A DNA stretch of 64,000 nt from Symsagittifera roscoffensis (lineage: Eukaryota; Xenacoelomorpha; Acoela; Convolutidae). The translations under genes and the position numbers were made by a program. Shown one piece after another: positions 35,601 through 47,600 of the stretch. Below the pieces are notes generated by a model. It saw nothing but the letters and a program-made list of their open reading frames with translations, searched no databases and was not told where the DNA came from. The stretch is from NCBI RefSeq assembly GCF_963678635.1, contig NC_087063.1, positions 3,570,580 through 3,634,579 on the forward strand, given 5' to 3'. Numbering within the stretch: position 1 is the stretch's first letter; every line of letters starts with the position of its first letter.

Positions 35601-38600
35601 TAAACGGTATTCTTGCTCTTTACGGTCAATTTCAAATTTAATTTCTTGTAGTTTTCGTTCCATCTCAATCAGATGCTGTTGCTCTTCGATGATGGCTTCC
35701 TGTTGTTTCAGTCTTAAGGTTGCTTCATGTTGTTTTTCCAACTCTTCTCGCTTCATCTTCGCTAGGAGCAGTTCTTTGCGGCGCTCACTGGGGGTCAATG
35801 ATTTCATTGAGCTTTGCTTCCTCGACCCGGATTTTGCCGGTTTTGATGAAACTTTTGATCGACTAGTTTCACTGACGCAGACTTCTGAAGCTTGATTAGA
35901 TTCCATATGAGCGCGAGCCTTACCAGTAACTTCATCGTTAACTTTAACTATCCTATCCCATCATGCAGCCAACTCCGTTAATAATTTGCTAGGTTTATCG
36001 GTTTTATTAGCTTATATCACAAGTTCATCATTTTTAGCTAATGCTTTTTCGAGAATACTCTTGCAAGATTCAATTAAGGCGTTTATTTTTGTTTTCCGAA
36101 TTGGTCCGTCTAAACTCTCAGTTATGCGACCGTGAACTACGGAAAGCTCATTTTCTAGTGATGTTCGACCATTCATCAATCGTCGACCATTTAACTCAAT
36201 TTGTTCTGTCATTTTGAATACTTTTAAACTTGTTCACTTCTACTCAACCGCTCAATTGCTCAGTTTGAGAGAAAAAAGGGAATAATTAAATTAAAACCAC
36301 CTAGAGCTAACAGAGTAATCAACTCATGACTTATTTTAAATGTAACATCAGGGTCCTCACAAGAATCTAGGTGACAAAACGAAGAGTGGACAAAACTGCG
36401 TATTTTTTGCTTTACAAGTTATTCTCTGTAAAAATCCATAGCATGCGTGCCAATAATTTTTTTGTATATTTGATTCTTTTTTTCTTTTCAAACTTTTCTA
36501 CAACTTCGTTGTTTATACCCTTGTTTGTTTAGAATTTGAATGTCAAGCATATTTAACTTTCATTTGAAACCAGTAATGGTACGTAAATAAATTAAACTAT
36601 CCAGTATTATTGAATGTTTTCACGTATGGACCAAATAGGGTCTAAATTTTGCATATTGGTGCCAGAAGCTACCACCGACTTTAATCTGAAATCAATTTTT
36701 CCAGCAGATTTCATCTGCTTGCTCGATCTACTACACGTCTTACTCATTTTATTTATGAAATTGGGAAATTTTCAGCTTTTTATGCTGGATTAGCGGAGTA
36801 GTAATTTCAGTGTAGGGTGGCGCAACTTATGGATTAGTGTCAATTCTCACAGAAAAACACGAGATATAAATTATAGATTTTTTTCACAATCTATTTTTGA
36901 AAAAAAAAACATGCTAGCAACTAATACCCATTTATCATATTCAAATAAAATCTGCATGTTTTCCTTTAGATTTAATAAATTGAATAACTTCGGGTTTTTT
37001 GTGACAAAAAGGTTTTCATTGATTATGCCATTAGTTATTATCTGAAGACGCCGATAAGCATAGATATTTACTGTCACTTAAGCGGTATTAAATTGTGATG
37101 TGGAAAACCTTCCATCTTCATCGACGCGAAATTTTTTCGCTTAGTTTTCAAAATTGGATCTGGGAGATATGAAAACAGGTGATAAGGGTTCCATTAATTC
37201 ATCCCTTCCCATGGCTAAAAGCTTATCAAGCTATCGGTTCCAAATTTTAAGGAAAATACATGCAGGCGCCATTAGTATGATGAGCTAGAAAACATATGAT
37301 GTTTTCCTTTTTTGCAAAATAGTCACCAAGTAGTTCAAAATAGACTGCTCGTATATCAATACAAAACCCAGAATGTTTCGAAATTCCTTTAACTTGTCTG
37401 AAACAGTTTTTTGTTTCTGAAATAGTGACATATGATGAATTTTGTGGTGATAATATCAAATACTTATGTTAAATTTTGACTCGTGTTTGAATGAATATGA
37501 CCAATTAGCTTGCATCAGTTCGGGGAGGGGGGAGGGGGGAGAGGAGTATTTTCATGACAAATGGACTGAGAGACGGAGCACTTTTATCCAATCAGAATTG
37601 TTAGTTGTTAGCTAAATGACTTTTGCACAAAAAAAGTCATTTTTAACAAAGAATGAGCTTTAGCAGCACAGCAAAGTTTTACAAAGTTTACAGCTGTACA
37701 ATTGATATAGATATACATTTTTTTTTCTTTTTTTTTAAATAGTTTTAGATTTTTCCAATACACGACTTCGATTCCGCAATATTTGAAACTTTGAGTATTT
37801 GTTTGTTTCTAATCGGTTTTTCTTGGCTTCGATCAACTGAAGTTCTTTCAGATTTTAGCAATTTCTTTGAGAGTTTTGAAATTTCAATTCAAGTTTTCCT
37901 CATTCTGTTCCTCCATTATGAGAGACTAATCTCTTCAGTTCCATTCGGAACGAATTTGCTGCGCAGAAAAAAGCGCTGGGCATAATTAAAAAAGTATCAT
38001 TACCGTTAATAGTTTCAAATACCTTGCCTCAAATCAAACTGGAACAATTTTTGAGCCAGATTCAGTCTTCGCTCACGAGTTAGTAGAACAAAATATATCG
38101 CACATTATGTATCAAATTAAGCAAATTGGTTTTTTACCTTTTTTCATTTTTTTCGAAATTTGGAATATATGACATGCCGAATTTTTTACAATTTTTTTTT
38201 GAAAACATGAAAACTAATCTTCCATTTTTCCTTCTCATACTTTTGGCTCCCCTCTCAGTCTTGATTCGATTCAACGCTAGATCCGTGCAAAACTTCTACG
38301 AAGCTACTAAGACTATGCAGTTCGGCTGTTCAGGTAAAGTTGTCATCCGTGAAGAAGGGTTTAAAATGTATGGGGTAGTGAAAGAAGATTAAACCAAATA
38401 AGCGATAAAAAAATTGTGTGACATTTTTGGAGTCAAGTTGTTAAGAGTATGAGAGTAGAGTTCAGAAGAGGAACAAACCGTAGCTTTTATCATTTTTTAT
38501 CTGAGTTTCGAAGAATTATTTGACTTCCCGTGATGTCTTAATCAAACCGCTTTCATCGATCAAAAACGTAGATTTTAAACAATTTTTCTCCAAAAACCAA

Positions 38601-41600
38601 TAAAACTAATAACTCTTAGCATTCAAATGTAATGAATATAGTATCTGCGATCCAATTTAGATTCACAAAACCTCTGGTGTCAAGAATTTGCCAATATAGC
38701 TGTCATTTTGAACTATCCTAGGTTTTTGTCTCCGATTTTGAAATGTGAAATAGAATTATCGAAACGTGGATATTAATCACTCATTGATTTTTTGTTGTAA
38801 TTGGATTGAGTGAAGCTAGTTGATTCAAAGCAATCCACTCAATATTTGTTGGTTGGGAAAAAATTTTCAGTCAAAATTTTGTTTGTATCAGGTTTTTTTT
38901 CAAAAATCATTTGAGAGCAATTAAAATCCAGTCGGAACAGTTAAGACCCAGTGGGATGAGCGTTTTCTGCAAAAACCAGTCTCATTGTTTTGATACAATC
39001 ATAGATTTGGCGGATCTCAAACAATTTCAATAAAGGGTTAATAATGAGTAGCAAGAAGAGGCATTCGACCAAGTTAGATCAAATGTGGCAAATTGAGGTT
39101 TTCAGATGGTCTTGAGACAAAAATTTTGTCTGAAAACTATATTCTGCCGGCCAAACTTTTCGATTTCAATTAAGATTTTGTTCTGTTGTAACTGTTTGCA
39201 GATCTCTATGCTATCGCGTTGGTTGCATAGTTTTGATCATTGGCGCAAATTTATCACAAAGAAATTGCGGATTGAGGGGGAGGGGTGACAAAGACACCCT
39301 TTTTCCTCCAGAAACTCGAGCCTTGATTCGTAAAGGACCTACACTTTGGTACAATTTTAGGAAAACATTTTGCTGACAGATGCCAAAATTTTTCTTAGCG
39401 CCAATATATATTAAATTTGTGGGGGGGGGAGGGGGAATTTTTTGCTTAAAACCTTCCAAAGCAAGCTTAAAATTGTTAATTTTTTAAATAAACTAGCCTG
39501 TGGCGCTAAAATTTTGACCAATTTATGGTCTTTATAGTGATAAAGGAGAGCTTAGAAAAAAATCGGACGAAGTGGGGGGAAAAAACCGACAAACTTTTAA
39601 TTATTTTATCAAATTCCCAACACGAGAAAATCCTAGATCCGCCCCTGTCATTTAGTACTCCATAATGCTGTTTTTTGAGACGGAGATCATGCCTCGGAGT
39701 TGCATCCACCAAATTCGATTATAATGTGATCTAAAAACTGTAATTAAACTCCATGTAAAATTGTAATTAATAATTTTAGCATTTTGTGCTATTCTCGCGT
39801 CTTACTGGAGTTCTAAACCTACTCATTTTCTTAATGCACAATCAGTCCCCTTACCGCTCAACCCCACCACCCCCCTCCCCAGCTCATCCGCCCAGTTTAA
39901 CCCAGCCCCCCGTTTACCGAAAAGTTTCGATGAATTAGGATATAGGTTAGCGTATTTATAGGGGGGCGATAAGGGGGATTTAGCAGGGGCGGATTTAACA
40001 GGTGCAGACGCTGCCCTCTCAGGGATTCGACTCTCAGCAACCAAAGATTCTCCCGTTTGGCATTATGTTATGGCATCAATTTTCAGCTCACCAACCCTAA
40101 CATTTTCCAAAGGCGACTTTGGCGCTAATTTATTCTTACTTTAAAGGGGACCGCGCGCTCAAAAAACGATTTTTGGTTTCAAAAGTTTCCAAAGAGTGCC
40201 CAAAAAAGCCTTTTGTGACCATTTTTTCAAAAGTTGCCTGCGGCGCACATTTTTTGGTCGTTTTTCTACTGTTCTGGGAGCGCTCACAAAATCAATAATT
40301 TGGTTAGCCTTACACAAAGCTCGACCAAATTTTCATTTTTTTTTTTTTGAAATTTCGCGCTCGCATCGAGAAAATCTGAGATCAGATGATGACTCCGATT
40401 AGCTTAACATCTTTGAAATTTGGTTCTAAGCAAGGCTCAAAAATGAAAGATATAAGAAGAACACGCAAAGTTTGAGTGGTTGCCGCTGATTTTTTTCTTA
40501 TATATTTTGTACGGCGGACGTTCAACAAACCGCGATACCTTAACACCACCAGGGTACCGTACAAACATCCGATTTGTCAAACATCTGAAAAAGTTTTGCG
40601 AACATCCAAAAACTAGGGCGAAACCTGCGCTTTCGCCATTTCTCACAAAATAGGCAAGATTTCTTCCGTTCGCTTAGAAGATGCTGTATTGGTCGAACTT
40701 ATACTCATTGCGGCAGTCGCATCAGCGTGTGCGATCTTGCCAACAGAAGTTAGCACTCTGTGACTATGAAAGTTGGAACCCGCTATCCCTGAAAAGAATC
40801 GACGCGCGCGTAAAGCGCCCACCGGCAACAATTAACGGAAAGTCTGCTAAATTAGAATCGGCTAGCTAAGTTATATCTAGTGTTTGAAAGTCTTACGTCA
40901 GATTGTTTATTATTACATAATTTATTATTACATAATTATTACATAATGTCGGATGTTTGACATAGCGGGTGTTTGACATTTCAGATATTTGCCCTAGACC
41001 CAAACCAATTATAAAGCTATCACAATTACGCAACAATTGCATAACAACAGCAATAATCTCTTGCTACGATGCAAAACAACATCAAATTTTGGCTTGTTGT
41101 AATGGTAACTTTATTTTCGGTTTGTTGATCTTTAGGCTTGTTGGCCGGTAAATTTGACAGATGAAGGCCTGGGAACAGCACATATTTTCGTTTTATACCC
41201 TCCCCATCAATTCTAGCGAAAAAATACAACAGTTTAGTACAATTTAGGGACCAACTTATGATCCTTCCCCCCCCCCCCCCAAGCCGCTTGGGGGGAGGAT
41301 GTTAACTCGGTTCTAAGTTAGAAATTTTCAGCCAATCAGAATCGAGCGTTTCACATGCAGCGCTTAGCAAATTTAATGGGAATTAAATGCTGGGTTGGAA
41401 GGGAAGATCTTAATTTGGTCGATCTGGGGGAGGATGATCCCAATTTAGTACAACTTAGTGCAGAAATTAAAGCATGTAATTTGAAGTCTTTTTATGTTTT
41501 AGGTGGTAACAGAGCCCCCCAGCTGTTCAGACATACTTTAGCGTGGTCATTTGTGTCGTTTGAGAAGCAACACTACCAGGTGAAAGAGACACAGGGAAAT

Positions 41601-44600
41601 GTCACTCTAAGGCTCCTTAGACGAGGCTACCCAAACACTACTATATACGTGGGTTAGTCCAATTAAGCCCTCAATATCATGCATTTTTTCTCATTTTTTC
41701 TTTTATATTAATCTATTTTTTCTAGGTGTCTAGGTGTTACAAGTTCACAAAATATTACCAGAAAGTGAAATTATGTCAAAAATACGTGAGAAAAACAGTC
41801 GAAATCGAAACATTATGATCTGAAAAGTAGTAAAATGTAAGTTTCAAGCCTTAAGTTGTGACAATACACAAACACTGCGATTTAAGTGGGTTAGTCCCAT
41901 TACTAAAACCCTCAATATCATGCATGTACATGTCTTGGCTATATAAGTTCATAAAGAATTATAAGAAGGTGAAATTAGGTCAAAAATATGTGAGAAAAAC
42001 AGTCGGAATCAAAACTTTAGGTTCTAAAAGGTAGTGAAAAAAAGCAGATTGAGCTACAAATAGAGGCAGATTTCTTCTAAAAATTCCTTTTGAAAGAGTA
42101 TTCAGCTAATTTGATAAATAACAGCAGTGTCATTTTTCTTGTTTTGTAACATTTTCAGCCTCCGTTAAATTAGGGGAACCCTCCTAAGCACTTACAGCTA
42201 AACTTCATTCAATTAGGGTTAATTGGATCTTACCAGCTTCGCTTTCTCAGTTAACACTTCTTCCTTGTATTTTCCCAGATTAAACCCAAACCCAGCCGCC
42301 CTAGAAAAATAACCAGATTTAACAGACGCGTGTGATTCAAGTTATTAAATCCCTATCCCAGACCAATTCAATTAAATTCAGAATCGAAATGTGATTCGAT
42401 TTTGCAATTTTGGGGCGGGGAAACATCCTAGTTGAAATTGGATATAAATCATCGGTTGTCTTGTTTTTGACCCTAGTTTGACCTGCAGTAATGAAATCTA
42501 ATTGGGAAATTCTGTCTCTGGAATTTTCCCTGGTGGTGGTACTTCAGTGTTTTCAGCTAAATAGAACTGACAACTTGCATTTGTTCGGCCCTTGAGTCGT
42601 AAATAGTTCAGACAGGCGTGATCAACCTAATTTTTATCATCTATTTCAGCTAGTTTTCATGTGCTGGTTATGTTCATATAAAACTTGTTTTTGAGACCAA
42701 GTTAACACCCCCCCCCCCTTTGAAACAGTTTAGGGGGATGTTGATTTGGGTTTTAAGTTGAAATTTTCAGCCAATCAGAGCTGAACATTTTAGTCACTAA
42801 ACAAAGTTTTCTATCAGGAGAGGGGTGTATATGTTAGCTTAATCGAAAATTTCATTTACCTGAAAAGCGATTCTGTAAATTTCCATGTTCGATATGAAAT
42901 CAAAACACTGAAAATTTTTTTAAAAAGGAGCTTAACATTGATTCATTTAATATCTGTTATACCTCGTTCTTGGTTTGTTCTAAAATTAGAATTAGTAATA
43001 TTAATATTTATGTTATCGTGTTTTAAAAAAATATTAAAATTTGATGTATTTTAATTTTTTTTTGATGTATCAGAAACTACTAGACATTAAATTTTCATCA
43101 GATGAAGAGTCTAACAGTCAAGTTCCTATTATTACACATTGTCTAAATTTGGCACTATAACCAATTATCTAGACATTTTAGGCAACAAAACTCCATTATA
43201 AAGGATTTTTAATCCATTTAACTTTTCGAAACGAGTTGTGACGGATAATAACTTATGTTCATATGTAATCTGCGGCCTCTATGCAGATGTTTTCGTGTCG
43301 GGAATCAGCGCTTATCCAGGCACCGACTTCGTCAATGTTTGGAAGGCCACTTCGGTCGATTCGTGGTGGAATACCGAGGGTGTGTTCATGGAACGCCCCG
43401 ACCAGGCCTCAGGTATAACAGCCGACAACTACAAAAAAATGGGATCTCTTTAATTATCCCCCACCCGTTTTGCAATAGGGGGGGGAGAGATATTCGTTAC
43501 TAGGAACAAAATTTACATATGCTTAACCATTGAATTATTTTTTATAGGAGTGGCAATTACTTACTAGGTACCAAGGGGGGATAATGAAAGAGATCCAAAA
43601 AATGTAACGGAAAGAATGCGCATCTGTCCAAGAAGTCACAGGCTAACATTACAGAAATTTATAAAGCAATAATCAAATGTCAGTTTCAAATTAAGGCTTG
43701 TTTTTTTATTTAATCAGATTAGCTTTTATGGAGTTTCAACCAAAGTTTGAATTTTTATTTGTAAAAAAAATCTTTAAGTGGAAAAAAAATTTTGAAAAAC
43801 TTTCTGTTCAGAATATTTTCTTGAAAGATGGATTGTACAGCTTTTTCGCATTTTTTGAAGGTTTCGAACAAATTTTCCAAATTTTCCAGAAAAAATGTTT
43901 AAGCAAACTGCAAAATCTTATTGAAGTAAAATTGCGAATAAAAATCAGATCCCTAGGGAAAATTATGAGTTAAAATTGAGAGAGACCGTTGCACTTAACC
44001 TCTAAAGCTTCTTTCGTAACACTGCTGGTTATGATTTAAACTTCTCTTATTTTTTCTTTGAAACATAATTTCCTGGGACTACTTTGACGGTGACATCTGA
44101 ATCGAGCACAAATGAAGGTTGACGGCTGGCCAGGCCAAAGATGAGTGGCATATTTGGAGTTGATTCATATATGAAAGCGGATGTGTTAAAAAGAGTTGCA
44201 AAAAATTGGAACAAACAAAATTAATTCAAAACAGCAAATTACCTATCTCAGAAAACTTTAACACGCAAAAGCTATTTTACAGACAGAAAGGATGACTAAA
44301 GGTCACCGAAAATTTTGTGCACTAGTAGATTGCTCTTTTTAATTATTTCTGTCTGCTCCAAATTTTTGCTACTAATTTTATTGGTGATTTGGTGCGATTT
44401 GAGACAGCAGTAGAAATAATGATATTTTGCACGTAGTACACAGCACTGTCTTGTGATGATGAGGAAATATTAATCATCTCTAACAAACAGAAGGAACTTA
44501 CTTGTGTTTAACTCTAATTAACTCTTAAGACTTTTGATCTCGTTGTGAAAAAAAAAACTTATTCCGCAAAGTTGGCACAAGAAAAATTCTTAGGAGAAAA

Positions 44601-47600
44601 ATTTTTTAAGAAAGTATTTGATTATTTAACTTATAAAAAAATTACATGAAGTGATCTTGAGAATCAATTCAAAACCATGGATAACTTATACGTAAAATTT
44701 ATCCAACTTTTCCAAATGAAATTCGTAGTTTTATCATTGAAAACAGGGGCAGATTTCGGAAAACGGATTCGACCCTTTCACCAACCACATAGTTTTTGAC
44801 ATCCATTTTAGGCCGACCAACCCTGAAGTTTATCTAAACGCGCCTTCGGCGTCAATATATTCTAATTTTGAAGAGGCGCGCGTACCAAAAAAAACGCAAT
44901 TTTATGGTAAAAATTTTCCAAAAAAGACTAAAGACGGGTTTTTGAAGTTTTCTGGGAATGCTCGGAAAAGCAAAAAGCAATTTGGTCGATCTAAAAAAAT
45001 GGTTGACAAAATAACGGAAAATTTTTTGAAAATCCTCACCCCAACCCTCCCCCCCCCCCCTCGAGAAAATCGTAGATCCGCCCCTGATTGAAAACCTCGA
45101 AAACTTCTTCATTGTGTTCTATTGATACCTTCCTTTTGAATTTTACAAAGTTCAAAATTTGAAATTCTTAATTCTTTTATTTTGATATCATTTCGTATGC
45201 TGAATTGAAATTTGCCCTCCATAACTCTAGTTGTTTGAGCAACTAACTCATCGGCCCTAATAAATCTGCAGCTAACCAATTGTTTGCTAACAAATACAGA
45301 ACTAACTTACAAAACACTTCATCAATTATTATTTGGGGGGATTTAATTTTTTCTCTTCAATTTTTACAGTGTATCAGCGAGTTTTTTTTTGAAGTTTTGA
45401 AGTTAGCCCGAAGTATTCAATCCTATTTTAGAGCTCGTTACTTTGCCAAAGGGTAGGAATGATTTCATGGTCATGATTTTAAATCATTATAATGAATAGA
45501 TTGTCATAATTCCAAAAAGCAGACATTTTTGAATTAAAGGCCATTTTAGCTAATTTGATGATCTCGGATCTCAATTTAGGTGTCATGTATATCACATAGC
45601 TGATTTGCATATCTCGCGTTGCACAAAAGTCGGCAAAACTTGCTTAGATTTATTTGACGCAACGATTTTCCAAAGTTGTCAAAACTTTTCTTCAAAAAAT
45701 GCTGTCAAATTTTTTGAGACCAAAGCTTTCAATTAAAAAACTGTTCTCATGATAAGTTCAAAGAGACTTAAATATTTATTCTCCTGAAAAATTGTTGCTT
45801 AGCTAAGTTTTTGCGTCAAATAAGTCTATTTGAGAATAGCCATTGGCATGTTCTTGTCTTGGTTGATTCGGCGTCTCGGTTTTAGAAGTCGGCAACAGCC
45901 CTGTCGGCACCCGAGACGGCTCTCGGAAAACGGCCTCTCACGACGTCAACCTGGTCAACTCTCGTCAAATCAGAATGGAGAAGGGCCAGATGTCGACTAG
46001 CTGGACAGTCGCCTTATTGGACGACAATATCTACGAGGGAACTGAGAGTTTTCACGTGTTCCTTACTCATCCTCTGGTCGGAGGCATTGACCCGGACCCT
46101 TTGCGACCCTCAAACGCCATTGTTGACATAAACGACGATGAAGACCGTAGGAATTGAATTAGTTTGAACAAGAGTATTTTTTTTTCTGTAGAAATGTAAA
46201 ATACAAACAGAAATTTAGAGGAGCCGATTGCTTTGCAAGTAGCACAGAATATTCCGACCATTCAGTCTTCAAAAAACTACAAGAACTTTTTTTTCAAATT
46301 AGTGTAGTGTTTCTGCGTGGTGTGATAAAAAGTAAAATACAATTCAGGCATATTCGACAATCATAGTAATTTAGACAAACAGTAAAACAGTTTTTGAAGA
46401 CAAATGCCAAGAAAATTTAAAAAAAAATCATTTGAAAAAATCAAAAAAAAATAAATTGTTTTTTTTTCTCAAATTTTTTTTGCAGAAATTTTTTTAATTT
46501 TCGAAGTTTTTGATTCCCAAAATAGCATTAAAATTTTCCACAAATTAACTTTTTTTTGAGTAAAATTAAAATTAAGCATAAATAAGATATTGTAAACGGC
46601 CTAAGTTAAGCATAAATAAGCGTGCTCGCTCGCTTTACTCGCTCGAACTTAGACGGAAGCTCAAAACTTTCAAACCTGCTCTTCTGGACACTGGTAAAAA
46701 GGTTTCAGAATTTTGTAAGGTAGTTCAAATCAAGACTGAAATAGCTTGAATATGACATTTCACCTTACACAGTCCGATGATTTATTGTGGCACCTGATTT
46801 TGCGAGGAAAACAAAAAAAAGCGAGTAGACACCCGAATACACAGTTTCTCCCCATTTTCAACGGTCGGAACAAAAAAGATAGCCGGTTACTGTACAAATA
46901 GCTTTGCTTTGTACAATATGAACATAGTCTTACATAAATACAATTATTATTTGTTCAGGTTAGTGTCTTTTTTCTCTACCTGGTGTGATAAAAGGATCAG
47001 AATGACAAACTAGAACTTAGGTATATACAATAGTCATAGTAAAATTAAGAAATTGGACAACAATTTCTGTAGAAAAGGGACTAGAATAACAAAAAAACTC
47101 ACTCTAAAACCAAAACAAACTGTTTTAAATTTCAAAACTTTTTGATTCCCGATTTGGCAACAGAACAACTCCAAAAATAACTTAACTCCAGTAAAATTAA
47201 GTTTTTATAACCTAAATTAAGCATAAATAAGCTACTTTATGCCTGCTCGCTCACTTCACTTGCTCAAATTTGGACTAAAACTCAATTTTCAAACCAGTTT
47301 TTCTTGACACTGGAAAAAAATTTGGAACTTTTTTTAATGTCGTTCGAATTACGACTGAAAGGGCTTTAATATGAGATATGGCTGAAAACACTCCGATGAT
47401 AATTTGTGGTAGCTGATTTTGCGTGGAAAACAAAAAAAAACACCCGAATACACAGCTCATTCACTTTTCAATGGTCGGAAAAACAATAGTAAACGGCTTT
47501 GTAATCAAAATAAATCTCGCACTTTCAATGAGCAAATTTCAACGCTAAAAACAATGTCGCAAAATTTGATTTCAAACAAATTTGAGTTTCTCTAGATCTT

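Larger units (their letters stand above)
29563..36212 (-). mobile_element. Degenerate BEL/Pao retrotransposon
   Basis: Read on the minus strand from 36212 to 29563, the domains follow BEL/Pao order: coiled-coil gag start, DUF1759-type gag, zinc knuckle, A16-type aspartic protease, reverse transcriptase, RNase H, integrase and a C-terminal DUF5641-like segment. The frame is broken by in-frame stops and several frameshifts. No LTR pair was identified by eye. The copy lies antisense in the 27-kb host intron. Confidence 0.9.
43413..45885. other. Intron E-F with two small DNA elements
   Basis: Holds the GGATCTCTTT-type inverted-repeat element at 43441-43596 and an intact hAT-type MITE at 44744-45086, both listed separately. 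No gene was seen. Confidence 0.7.
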
